A stretch of 26,596 nucleotides of DNA. Source: a virus. The stretch is from positions 1 to 26,596 of the IMG/VR virus record IMGVR_UViG_3300050821_009289; one strand, given 5' to 3'. Shown here piece after piece: positions 7,124-14,574 of this stretch. The notes beneath the pieces were generated by a model. It searched no databases. It was not told the origin of the DNA and saw nothing but the letters and a program-made list of their open reading frames with translations. The translations under genes and the position numbers were made by a program. How positions within the stretch are numbered: the stretch's first letter is position 1; every line of letters starts with the position of its first letter.

Positions 7124-9405
7124 TCATCAAACAGATTTAACCGACTCTTGGAAATTTCAATCGCTGCCTTTTGACCTTCGATCTTCATGTCAAGAGCGTG
7201 TTTCTCTTGGGCTTGGCGTTGCTTTGCCTCAAATTGCAATTGCCTTTCCGCTGTGCGCTGAGCATGACTCTTACTGCGTATCTGTGAATCAGTTTGCGCT
7301 TCGAGCATCTTCGCCTGAATCTTAGCCGCATCTTTCGGATCTAGTCCACCGTTCCCTTGCTCTGCCTTCTGTGCCGCTTGCTGCTGACGTTGAGCCATTC
7401 CCTTCACTTCGTTCGACTCGTTCTTGAGCGCGTCATTCAGTTCTTTGACCAACGCCTTTTGAGTTTTGTCTTGAGCGAGTTGCGCGATGAACGACTGTGT
7501 GTATTGAATGGCACCAGCCAAGCCTTTGACTTCCTGAGGTGTACCAACCCCACCAGATCGCATGATTTCCTGAACCTTGGCCTGAATCAGTTGCAACATG
7601 GTTTGAGAAACTTCAATCGGGTTTAGTCCCGGTCGTGGACGAACCGCACCACCAGCGAGGAAAGTTCCAAACGTCTGTTCGGTATCGTGCATTGAGTCAC
7701 TGACATGCGGAGCCTCGGGATTGAGCGACATGGCCAGCTTCCAATCGCCAGTGATAGCCGCATCGAACTTCCGTTGAATCTCAACTTGCGCCTCGGGGCC
7801 GTGCGCGGCTTTGGTCGCATACAATTCCTTGGCAATAGACACTTCAAGCATCTTATTGCCGCCGCCCATCACGCGATTGATTTGCAAATCCCAACGCTCG
7901 TGATTGAGAGCATCTTCGGGCACACCATCCTTGAGACATTCGACACGGAACTTACGAACGTCAGGGTCTTTGGAATTGGCGATGCAAAAGCGTCGGGCGT
8001 ATTCACGGTAACGAAATAGCTCCCGCGCATACATGCTGTTAATCATGCTGCCCACCAATGACGCCTGACTATTGACTTTGGCCATCGTCCGAGTGGCTGT
8101 CTCGCCGTCGCCGCTTTCTTCGTCGTACTCCTGAGTAAAGGATGCTGACTGGTCAGACATGGTTTGGCGTAGCCGCTCGAATGCACGTTGAACTAACGCC
8201 TCATTCACCTGCCAGCGTTCTTCGGGTCGAACAAACTGCATTCCCTCGGGTAGAAATCCTTTGTCAATAAGGTCCACCTTTTGAAGTCGATCAACATCCT
8301 GTGGATTGTTGATTCGAAAATACTGCATCAACGCTTCAAACACCGAATCAGTGAATCGACAGTTCAAACGATTCTGCAAATGACACACAGCGTAGAGCAG
8401 GAAGCCAAGACTGCGTATGGAGTGATAACGGAAGGGGGCTACGGCGCTAGCGTCACCGAATTGGAAGTGAATGATTTTGTCGAGCTTGTCAGCGTAAACA
8501 CGTTTGCCGCTGTCATAAAGGAACTCGCCTTTAGACCAATCAAAGCGGCGGTTATTGGCATCGGGTTTACTGAATACCCCACCAACTCCTGGTTGTCCCC
8601 AAGCATCCAGAATAATCCTCCGATTCCAACCGCTTTGTTTTCCATCATCGTTCCAAAAATAAAAATCATAACAATCAATGGTAGGCACGGCATCCGATGC
8701 GAATAGTCCTGAGTCTTGCTTTACTCGTTCCTCAAACTTTTCAGGCATCCAATACTCAGGCCAATTTTGACCGAGCAAAGTTCGCGCCTGTTGGTCGGCC
8801 CATTTCAACGCTTGGTCAACAACCGGCATGTTCCACGCAGGATCAACTCTCGGACCCTTGGTCATCTTGTACAATTGGTTGGCCGAATACTGGCGGAAGA
8901 TTGTGAGGAAAGGCAGATTGTCCAACGAGCGCAAGGTGTTCGATGGAACAAGCACATCTTCAATGCCCAACTCCGCTTGCATCCAAAGTTGTTTGTCTTC
9001 CCATGTCGTTGGCCCAACACCATGAAGCACAACCGACGCGCCGGTTCCTTCGCGCAAGTCGAGGAACTTGGCGGAGTTAATCATCGGCTTATTCCATTCC
9101 TTGGTGATCTTCGCACCCCACTGCGCTCGTTTGTGAGCAGGACCGTAATCGAGATTGACTGTCACCAACGGATCGGCGGAAGTCAGGGCGTTCGAAATCT
9201 GGCGGCGTGCCGAATGGTCGAGATTAGTTGCGCTCAAATCGTTGTAATTCGTTGCAATCTTGTTATCCCGCATCTGGTCTGCGGAGTAGGGTGGAGCGCC
9301 ATTGAACAGGGCGTTGATACGTGCGCGATTGTTGGCGCGGGGGAATTCAGCTAAGAGCAATTGATAAATAACCTGCTCACAAGCCGCCGCTGTCGTAAAC
9401 TGCAT
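7120..9405 (-). CDS. Portal protein (head-tail connector)
   Basis: 761 aa, the size of large portals of short-tailed phages. The N-terminal half carries the conserved portal-like pattern: early Arg/Asn-rich helices, an ATNYND motif, alternating alpha/beta segments and aromatic WNDDGK loops. The middle (about 400-480) is a long helix rich in Q/R with SMINSMYARELF. The last ~170 residues are a long Q/K/A/E-rich coiled coil like the barrel of P22-type portals. It forms the dodecameric ring through which DNA is packaged. The ATG at 9405 lies inside the 3' end of the HNH gene (29-nt overlap), with no well-spaced Shine-Dalgarno. Its stop overlaps the next start by 4 nt. Confidence 0.85.
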   Translation of the reverse strand: MQFTTAAACEQVIYQLLLAEFPRANNRARINALFNGAPPYSADQMRDNKIATNYNDLSATNLDHSARRQISNALTSADPLVTVNLDYGPAHKRAQWGAKITKEWNKPMINSAKFLDLREGTGASVVLHGVGPTTWEDKQLWMQAELGIEDVLVPSNTLRSLDNLPFLTIFRQYSANQLYKMTKGPRVDPAWNMPVVDQALKWADQQARTLLGQNWPEYWMPEKFEERVKQDSGLFASDAVPTIDCYDFYFWNDDGKQSGWNRRIILDAWGQPGVGGVFSKPDANNRRFDWSKGEFLYDSGKRVYADKLDKIIHFQFGDASAVAPFRYHSIRSLGFLLYAVCHLQNRLNCRFTDSVFEALMQYFRINNPQDVDRLQKVDLIDKGFLPEGMQFVRPEERWQVNEALVQRAFERLRQTMSDQSASFTQEYDEESGDGETATRTMAKVNSQASLVGSMINSMYARELFRYREYARRFCIANSKDPDVRKFRVECLKDGVPEDALNHERWDLQINRVMGGGNKMLEVSIAKELYATKAAHGPEAQVEIQRKFDAAITGDWKLAMSLNPEAPHVSDSMHDTEQTFGTFLAGGAVRPRPGLNPIEVSQTMLQLIQAKVQEIMRSGGVGTPQEVKGLAGAIQYTQSFIAQLAQDKTQKALVKELNDALKNESNEVKGMAQRQQQAAQKAEQGNGGLDPKDAAKIQAKMLEAQTDSQIRSKSHAQRTAERQLQFEAKQRQAQEKHALDMKIEGQKAAIEISKSRLNLFDE

Positions 9406-9985
9406 TCCCGTGTATCTGGGATTTAACGGGTGTAGTCAAGGCTTTCTCAATTGTCCAACCATCATACAATCTTTTGCAGAGAGTTTTTACCTGAATGTTT
9501 TTTAACTCAGCCCATTGAGTGATTGAACGAGATTCTCCACCAAAAGCAATTATGCTTCCTTTGAAAATTGGTTCCGTCAAAGCCCTTTCGGTGCTCCATC
9601 CATCTCGAATTCGCTTCCCCAATGCTCGTGAAGACATGCCTAATTCTTTCGCCCAATCTTCGACGCACTGAGTTTTCCCGTTCCATGTTAGATTTACATT
9701 TCGACTGTAATTTCGATTTTGTTGTGCTGGCGTCTCCCATCTGCAATTCTCTTTGCAGTAATGACCGCTGCTGTCGATTCGACCAATGGTTAAACCATCC
9801 GCGTAGGTTGGACCCATATCACGTTCAAAATCCGAAAAGCGATCCCACAAAACCTTGATGCCTTTCGCGCCGTAATAATTGAAGCTGATAGCCTTTGGAT
9901 AATTGCAACGCTGCAACATGCTTTGGAAAATCCTGTAAATACGTTTTGGATTTCCCTTGGGATTGAATCCGTGTTTGAAGTTCAC
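9377..9985 (-). CDS. HNH-type homing endonuclease overlapping the portal start
   Basis: 202 aa, same family as the 175-819 protein but without the zinc ribbon. The core has YYGAKGI (37-43), DFERDMG (52-58) and IGRIDSSGHY...ENCRWET (67-85). Two C-terminal units (about 98-139 and 145-187) repeat the pattern W-x(n)-G-K/R-x-L-x-K-R-x-x-D-GW-x-x-E-x-A-L-T-x-P and probably bind DNA. It starts with GTG at 9985, overlapping the VRR-NUC stop (GTGA). The last ~9 codons read through the first codons of the portal gene in another frame, so its C-terminal tail is made of portal sequence. This looks like an insertion immediately in front of an essential gene. Confidence 0.85.
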   Translation of the reverse strand: MNFKHGFNPKGNPKRIYRIFQSMLQRCNYPKAISFNYYGAKGIKVLWDRFSDFERDMGPTYADGLTIGRIDSSGHYCKENCRWETPAQQNRNYSRNVNLTWNGKTQCVEDWAKELGMSSRALGKRIRDGWSTERALTEPIFKGSIIAFGGESRSITQWAELKNIQVKTLCKRLYDGWTIEKALTTPVKSQIHGNAVYDSGGL

Positions 9986-10350
9986 ACAAACAACTTCTCA
10001 AATTCTTGCATCGACCGAATCACATGCACGACATGCCCGTTCTTCTTCGCGTGAGCAATGAACCCTTGTTGGTCAGTTGAAAGCTTGCCGGTCTTTGACT
10101 TTACTTCAACCATCCTCAATTGGGAGCCGTGGGCGAGAATGATGAAATCGGGTTCGCCACGAGTCCGGTGAGTGCGTGTAGCCATTGAACCATGCAAGTA
10201 TTGCCATCCTTTTTCCATACAGTAACAAATGATTTCGTTGTGCAAGGCTGATTCGTCTTGAAAGGGTTCGGCCAAGACTTTTTGAATGTGCTGCGAACTG
10301 TATCGCCTTGCCTCAAAGTCGCGTAACTGTCCGTAGGTCCAATTGGGCAT
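9982..10350 (-). CDS. VRR-NUC domain nuclease
   Basis: 122 aa, the usual length of single-domain phage VRR-NUC proteins. The PD-(D/E)xK-type motifs are visible: ESALHNE (33-39), GEPDF (65-69), VEVK (81-84) and KLSTDQQ (89-95), followed by a beta strand and helix that complete the fold. Relatives include the nuclease domain of FAN1, which acts on branched or flapped DNA; phage members may process packaging or recombination intermediates. The ATG at 10350 lies one nt after the methyltransferase stop. The stop overlaps the GTG of the HNH gene. Confidence 0.88.
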   Translation of the reverse strand: MPNWTYGQLRDFEARRYSSQHIQKVLAEPFQDESALHNEIICYCMEKGWQYLHGSMATRTHRTRGEPDFIILAHGSQLRMVEVKSKTGKLSTDQQGFIAHAKKNGHVVHVIRSMQEFEKLFV

Positions 10351-10351
10351 A

Positions 10352-10930
10352 TCACTTTTTCCTCATCACGCAGAGTTCCCTAGAAAAATAGATTGAGTCA
10401 AGTGCGCTATTCGATCCGTGAATAGCTCCAGACAATCTTTCCAGCCATATCTTGGCTTCGTTAGCGGCGTTAAGGTCTTCGATTTCGTAAAACCCGCCAC
10501 GCTTGAGATGTGCCCAAAGGGAATTGAACGTCGTCATTATGTCACTGCTGATATGCGAGCCGTCATCAATGATAATATCAAACTCCAAGTGATGTGTCTT
10601 GGTTAGCTCCTGCCAAAATCCGGGGTCTGACTGATTACCTTGAATGAAAGTATAACGCTCGTGAACGTTTGAGTTGGGAGTGTTCCACGGATTGGTCGAA
10701 TGAACAATGTCCACGCTGTAAACGTGAGCTTTGGGAAAGTATTCAAGCCATGTCCGAACTGATTCCCCGCCCCCGCAACCTATTTCTAGCAGTTCGACTT
10801 CCTTGTCACGCATCGGCTCAAAGAACCGTTCGACGTGCCGAAGGTAATCGTGAGGCTTGGCGTAGGTTCGCGAGAACTGAGAGGCTTTGTCGGTCTGGTG
10901 GGCGGTGCCTATTTCGTCAAGAGATTTCAT
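10352..10930 (-). CDS. Class I SAM methyltransferase, macrocin/mycinamicin O-methyltransferase-like
   Basis: 192 aa from the ATG at 10930, chosen because it overlaps the upstream stop in ATGA; a longer start at 10972 lies inside that gene. Motif I is LLEIGCGGGES (47-57). DEIGTAHQTDK (5-15) and YSVDI (71-75) match the opening seen in MycE/TylF-like sugar O-methyltransferases. DIIIDDGSH (118-126) resembles the metal-binding acidic loop of that group. Such enzymes methylate hydroxyls of sugars, using Mg and SAM. With glycosyltransferase-like genes upstream in the same run, methylation of a glycan is the likeliest job; the acceptor is unknown. Confidence 0.8.
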   Translation of the reverse strand: MKSLDEIGTAHQTDKASQFSRTYAKPHDYLRHVERFFEPMRDKEVELLEIGCGGGESVRTWLEYFPKAHVYSVDIVHSTNPWNTPNSNVHERYTFIQGNQSDPGFWQELTKTHHLEFDIIIDDGSHISSDIMTTFNSLWAHLKRGGFYEIEDLNAANEAKIWLERLSGAIHGSNSALDSIYFSRELCVMRKK

Positions 10931-11118
10931 TTTGAAAGCAGACCTACTTGGGTCTGAAAATCTGCAATGCAATCATCTTCAGTTTTACCGCGTCCAAGAA
11001 TCCCAAGCTTCGATAGTTTGCAGTGCCACCAAGGGCAACCAACTGCCCACGTCCCTGCCATCTTTCCAAACGTCACGGGAAACGCAAACAACTGTTTTTT
11101 GCACGAAGGGCATTTCAT
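10927..11118 (-). CDS. Zinc-ribbon miniprotein (Lar-like)
   Basis: 63 aa from the ATG at 11118, with GGAA a few nt upstream; an in-frame TTG at 11127 is less likely. It begins MKCPSCKK and has GTWAVGCPWWHC about 25 residues later, then a helix ending CIADFQTQ. The two cysteine pairs and length fit a Lar-type zinc ribbon, though the WNxR end of classic Lar proteins is missing. The start shares one base with the preceding stop (TGATG); the stop overlaps the methyltransferase start. Function unknown. Confidence 0.65.
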   Translation of the reverse strand: MKCPSCKKQLFAFPVTFGKMAGTWAVGCPWWHCKLSKLGILGRGKTEDDCIADFQTQVGLLSK

Positions 11119-11225
11119 CAGTTCCAAAAGAATCTATACTGACACTCGTAATAATCCGTTCGCCACGGTTTTTTAACCAGCACTGTGGCGTATCCGTTCA
11201 GCATGCAAACATACATGTGCTTCAC
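11118..11225 (-). CDS. 35-aa peptide coupled to the radical SAM gene
   Basis: A short frame filling the only gap between the radical SAM gene and the zinc-ribbon gene. GTG at 11225 overlaps the radical SAM stop (GTGA); an ATG three codons later is an alternative. Its stop TGA (11120-11118) shares its last base with the next ATG. The peptide has a basic KKPWR centre and an aromatic end (DYYECQYRFFWN) with two cysteines. It is not recognised. Exact fit between neighbours supports translation. It could be a minor protein or a substrate of the enzyme encoded just upstream (speculative). Confidence 0.5.
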   Translation of the reverse strand: MKHMYVCMLNGYATVLVKKPWRTDYYECQYRFFWN

Positions 11226-12307
11226 GGCTCCCACTTCTCCCTGTCAACAAGATGAAAGTACATATTCAATTTCCTGCTCTTACACTCTTTACAAAAGCTG
11301 TGATTCACCCGCTGCTCAATGAACTGTTCTGGCGTCGTATCCAAATAATCCGCGAGCTTCAATCTCCTGTCAGCCGTGCAAGCGCACAGCGAAGTCTGAC
11401 CATCGTGACGGATAAATACAAACATCCCGCCAGCGCCAATCGGACAGACTTTCGACTCTGGAATGTCGGCATACATCTCCCGCGCCTTCGTCGGTGGGAT
11501 TTTCAATCTCTCCATCGCATTGATATAAGTATCACCAGATGGGGGAAGCACCTTATTCCAGTCAGGCTGACCTTCCTGAATTTCGAACGGTGTGACATCG
11601 GGGTCTTTGGAGCGGCAATACTGAATGGCGTTCTCCATTGAAATCGCACGCGCCATGGAGGTAAAGAAACCAAGACCGAGATTCTTAGCATACTCACGCA
11701 TGGGCGCAATCTCATGTTCGTTATCGTTATAGATGTGGTAGTTCACGAGGATTTTAACCCGCTTTTCCTCTGCGATAGCGTTATTGCATTCTGCGAGCGT
11801 CCTCATGTTCTCTTTGACTCGTTCGATATTTCCGCCAGCGTGACCGCGAACGTAAATGTCTTGGGTGAATCCACTGAGAGAGATGATGATGAGGTCCGGT
11901 CGAGCGTTCAGCACTTCAGGCACTCGATTGAGCACGTTGAGGTTGGTGGACATTTCGGGATGCAAACCATAACGATGGATCGCATGAATGCACTCAGGAA
12001 GATTTGGATGCAGAAACGGTTCAGAGTTGCCGTAAAGGAAGACGATTGCATTAGGGTTCTCTGATGCAATCTTTTCAAGAATGGCGTCCATCAGCATCGG
12101 GTCCATGAAACCGCTCTTGTGCTCGTAACGCAGTCCTTCAATCGGACGTTGGTTGCCTTTCGTGCACGTTGGGCAGAACAAATTACATGCGCTATTTATC
12201 TCCAAGAATACCCGCCACGGTTTTAGCTTCACCGTATCAGCACTGATAGCGCCGTCGATAAACGGAATGCAGGAATCGGCGTAGGCTTGTTGGAGGGCGG
12301 GGGTCAT
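11222..12307 (-). CDS. Radical SAM enzyme with SPASM-like C-terminal cluster domain
   Basis: 361 aa. CNLFCPTC (41-48) is the CxxxCxxC motif holding the SAM-binding 4Fe-4S cluster; LYGNSEPFLHP further on matches the glycine-rich SAM site. The C-terminal region has C288, C308, C310, C339 and C342 in a SPASM-like order (CxxG...DGxxxxCxC...CxxC), implying at least one auxiliary cluster. SPASM enzymes often modify peptides, and others act in sugar or cofactor chemistry. It sits between a glycosyltransferase-like gene (ATGA overlap) and a 35-aa peptide gene (GTGA overlap). Its lengthy N-terminus before the cluster motif is normal for the family. The substrate is unknown. Confidence 0.88.
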   Translation of the reverse strand: MTPALQQAYADSCIPFIDGAISADTVKLKPWRVFLEINSACNLFCPTCTKGNQRPIEGLRYEHKSGFMDPMLMDAILEKIASENPNAIVFLYGNSEPFLHPNLPECIHAIHRYGLHPEMSTNLNVLNRVPEVLNARPDLIIISLSGFTQDIYVRGHAGGNIERVKENMRTLAECNNAIAEEKRVKILVNYHIYNDNEHEIAPMREYAKNLGLGFFTSMARAISMENAIQYCRSKDPDVTPFEIQEGQPDWNKVLPPSGDTYINAMERLKIPPTKAREMYADIPESKVCPIGAGGMFVFIRHDGQTSLCACTADRRLKLADYLDTTPEQFIEQRVNHSFCKECKSRKLNMYFHLVDREKWEP

Positions 12308-12987
12308 GTTGCAATTGGCCCCGCATAACGGTTGCTCACAATTGGCACTCGTGGACCATTCCCAAGATGCACTTCTGCCTCAAATCGACTATCCACAGAA
12401 TCAATCCCAGAATCCTTGATGCGTTGCCGCGTCATCACACTTGGAATCGTTCTAAAGAAGGACGCTCTCACCCAAAAGAAGGTGCCTGCAAAATAATGCT
12501 GAGAGTGGTCCCACCCTTGCCCGGTCAACCAGTGGCATCCTGCCGCTTCTTTAATCTCAAGGTCACGCACGCAGAAACGCCACTTCTTAACACACTCGTG
12601 CATCATACGATTTCTCCACGGCGTAGACATGGTTTGGGCGTAAGAAGAATCAGGATCGTGACTCACGCCCTTACTATGGAAACTCAATATATAAGCCTCG
12701 GGTTTGAAATTGCGGCACCAGTCTTCAATCATCAGCAATGTGCGAAGTTCGTTGCGACATTGCAAACCGTGATAGGTGACAATCGCTTTTGAAGGTATGA
12801 ATGCTTGAACAAACTGTTCACTCTCTTTTCCTCCGTTGACGCCAACGCGGAATTCGTCGCAGGCGTCAAGGACTCCGCTGTTTTTGAGAGTCGTCATCTG
12901 GTCGTGGACAATGCGAGGCGCGGCGGGTAACACTTTGTCTCCGATTTGAAAGAGGCAGTGGTAGAAAATAATGATGGGTGGCGTCAT
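12304..12987 (-). CDS. Glycosyltransferase-like protein
   Basis: 227 aa from the ATG at 12987, picked because it overlaps the upstream stop (ATGA); a TTG at 12999 is less likely. It contains YILSFHSKGVSH, then PWRNRMMHE, then a Trp/Cys-rich part and HYFAGTFFWVRASFF. These resemble sugar-processing GT-A-like proteins in which an H-x-K-G loop and the G-x-F-W strand surround the donor site. No clear DxD motif is visible, so donor and metal use are uncertain. It lies directly upstream of the radical SAM gene and downstream of a second GT-like gene of identical predicted length. Confidence 0.62.
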   Translation of the reverse strand: MTPPIIIFYHCLFQIGDKVLPAAPRIVHDQMTTLKNSGVLDACDEFRVGVNGGKESEQFVQAFIPSKAIVTYHGLQCRNELRTLLMIEDWCRNFKPEAYILSFHSKGVSHDPDSSYAQTMSTPWRNRMMHECVKKWRFCVRDLEIKEAAGCHWLTGQGWDHSQHYFAGTFFWVRASFFRTIPSVMTRQRIKDSGIDSVDSRFEAEVHLGNGPRVPIVSNRYAGPIAT

Positions 12988-13667
12988 GGATGTGGCCAAT
13001 AGGCACCACTTGTAAGACGATCCCCCACAAGCAGATTATGTTGAGTGCCCTGATGAAACCCGCCAGCCATTGAATCGCACTGACTCAACGGCAACACGCA
13101 ATCCCACCCCACGATGTAAGCAGGCTTGCTTTGTGACAGCGCATAGCTCGTCAACCCATCCACGCCATGTTCGAATGGATAACGCTGGCTGTTATCACTC
13201 ACCCTTAACGGATGCTCATTAACTAGCCTTGGATTGCACCAGAACCCCGTTGTGCGAACGTGCGGCCACACATTGAAACGAGTGTCGCCTTGATTACCCG
13301 TACAACCGTACAAGCCATCACCGTAGCATTTGTAAACGCTGACCATTCGGCGCAACCATCCTGGACGGCGAAAATAACTACTACCGCCAAAGAACACCAT
13401 CAGATCGCATTCAACTTTGGCGGCAGCAAACTGATACGAACCAATGTCCATGCCAACATTGGCGCGTTGCAGGAACATCGTGCCTGAGATGTTCGAGAAC
13501 TGTTCAATGGCTCTGGCGTCAGGGTGACCACCATTACTGACAACAATCATGTGATGGTCGCACAGCGGTGGGTTGGAGCAATAGGTGGTCACGAAGCGTT
13601 CAGCGTAATCGGCGTGCTCTGGTCCGAAGTTTGGAGTGGGATAGTTATAGACCGTGCAAATCCTCAT
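12984..13667 (-). CDS. GT-A-like glycosyltransferase
   Basis: 227 aa from the ATG at 13667, which overlaps the stop of the 33-aa peptide gene (ATGA); the longer GTG start at 13712 lies within that gene. It opens MRICTVYNYPTP, then HMIVVSNGG, NVGMDIGSYQFAA, a hydrophobic strand with LMVFFGGSSYF, and GCTGNQGD with RTTGFWCN. The nucleotide-binding strand, acidic loop and glycine-rich acceptor loop are those of GT-A fold proteins found in polysaccharide clusters. A single-Asp donor site is possible. Acceptor and sugar unknown. Confidence 0.65.
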   Translation of the reverse strand: MRICTVYNYPTPNFGPEHADYAERFVTTYCSNPPLCDHHMIVVSNGGHPDARAIEQFSNISGTMFLQRANVGMDIGSYQFAAAKVECDLMVFFGGSSYFRRPGWLRRMVSVYKCYGDGLYGCTGNQGDTRFNVWPHVRTTGFWCNPRLVNEHPLRVSDNSQRYPFEHGVDGLTSYALSQSKPAYIVGWDCVLPLSQCDSMAGGFHQGTQHNLLVGDRLTSGAYWPHP

Positions 13668-13765
13668 TCCCCACCGTCCCACCAGCTTAGGAACCAAGCC
13701 AATGCCAGCCACGCAATCAGCACGAGTTGCTTGAAGACACCGCGTTCTTCGTATTCGTCGTTCAT
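13664..13765 (-). CDS. 33-aa single-span membrane peptide
   Basis: A previously hidden small frame. An acidic N-terminus (NDEYEE) is followed by one Trp/Leu/Ala-rich membrane span (about residues 11-29) and a short DGGE tail. Both ends overlap neighbours by ATGA: start on the stop of the 49-aa gene, stop on the start of the glycosyltransferase-like gene. That double coupling is the main support. It may anchor a neighbour product at the membrane or affect the membrane late in infection; a holin-like role is only a guess. Confidence 0.62.
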   Translation of the reverse strand: MNDEYEERGVFKQLVLIAWLALAWFLSWWDGGE

Positions 13766-13911
13766 CTGAGCAGTATACACTTGTTTACTTCGTCGCCGGT
13801 AACACTGCAAACCTGATCGTGGCATTCTTGGTCATCTAACCACAAAACGGTTTGGTCTCCCACCTCTGTGATTGCTCGTTCGAGTTCTTTGATAAGTTCA
13901 GTTGCTGTCAT
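13762..13911 (-). CDS. 49-aa small protein, function unknown
   Basis: A short frame from ATG 13911 (overlapping the upstream stop, ATGA) to TGA 13762 (overlapping the start of the 33-aa peptide, ATGA). It begins with an amphipathic helix (TATELIKELERAI) followed by a strand with VLWLDD and a C-terminal half with three cysteines. This fills the apparent gap between two longer genes exactly. It resembles small phage proteins of the MTVNELIEELE type, whose function is unknown. Confidence 0.66.
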   Translation of the reverse strand: MTATELIKELERAITEVGDQTVLWLDDQECHDQVCSVTGDEVNKCILLR

Positions 13912-14198
13912 GGCTGGTTTCGAGTTTGATTGTGATAACCGTCAGTCGTGTCGGTGAGCGTGTCGGCCAAAGTAACAGGTTCGAACTCGTCTGAATCAGT
14001 CACGTAAAATGTTTCATTACAAAACCGGCAAGAAAAATGTGACCCTTCGTTGTAGTAACCGTATCGGTTACACTTCGGGCACTCGATGACCATAATATCA
14101 TTCGCACTCCTGCCATCTTTGAGTGCTTCGCACACCATTGGGTCTTTCCAAATATCGTTTGGAAGTTCTTGACCGCAACTTTCACATTCTTCGTTCAT
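13908..14198 (-). CDS. Multi-CxxC zinc-finger protein
   Basis: 96 aa from the ATG at 14198 (ATGA overlap with the upstream stop). CESC (5-8), CPKC (40-43) and CRFC (57-60), plus C23, suggest two small zinc-binding units. The acidic, Thr-rich C-terminal tail is probably unstructured. Likely binds nucleic acid or protein; no specific family recognised. Confidence 0.7.
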   Translation of the reverse strand: MNEECESCGQELPNDIWKDPMVCEALKDGRSANDIMVIECPKCNRYGYYNEGSHFSCRFCNETFYVTDSDEFEPVTLADTLTDTTDGYHNQTRNQP

Positions 14199-14380
14199 AA
14201 TCCTCGCGCTTCGATAAACCAATCTGGAAGCTTCACGTCATGCTCGTCACCGCGTTTGGTGGTGTGTTCTATGACGGATTTGGGTATCCAAATTTCATTA
14301 CCTGTTCGATGAATGTCCTTCGGGTCTGTAGTTGAATACAAACGCGCATTTTCAGTTTCACGCAATAGCCAAAATCTCAC
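14195..14380 (-). CDS. 61-aa small protein, function unknown
   Basis: 61 aa starting with GTG at 14380, overlapping the upstream stop (GTGA). The composition is soluble, with a beta-type ARLYSTTD start, GNEIWIPKSVIE in the middle and an LPDWFIEARGL end. Similar short proteins with an IWIPKSVI segment occur in many phages without assigned function. It ends in an ATGA overlap with the zinc-finger gene. Confidence 0.68.
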   Translation of the reverse strand: MRFWLLRETENARLYSTTDPKDIHRTGNEIWIPKSVIEHTTKRGDEHDVKLPDWFIEARGL

Positions 14381-14574
14381 GGTTTTTGCGCTCCAATCTT
14401 CGCAAGTATCTGCCTGCCGATTTTAGAGTTGATGGGGACTTCTGTGTAGCCCCACGACTGAACAAGAGCCTGAGCTTGAAAAAAATCCTTCGTTGGCTTT
14501 GCTCCATACCCAAGATGATTGTATGGAACATACCGTTCAAACACTCTGTCGTAGAGAATGATGTAAGGTGTCAT
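14377..14574 (-). CDS. 65-aa small protein, function unknown
   Basis: 65 aa from the ATG at 14574 (ATGA overlap with the stop of the large fusion gene). Aromatic-rich first half (YIILYDRVFERYVPYN) and a basic helical end. No motif recognised. Stop overlaps the GTG of the next gene. Confidence 0.68.
   Translation of the reverse strand: MTPYIILYDRVFERYVPYNHLGYGAKPTKDFFQAQALVQSWGYTEVPINSKIGRQILAKIGAQKP

Noticed and set aside
10931-10972. Longer start for the methyltransferase
   Set aside because: It would run into the zinc-ribbon gene; the MKSLDEIG start matches the family opening and overlaps the upstream stop by 4 nt.
13668-13712. Longer GTG start for the glycosyltransferase-like gene at 12984
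   Set aside because: It overlaps the 33-aa membrane peptide gene; the ATG at 13667 gives a typical GT beginning and an ATGA overlap.
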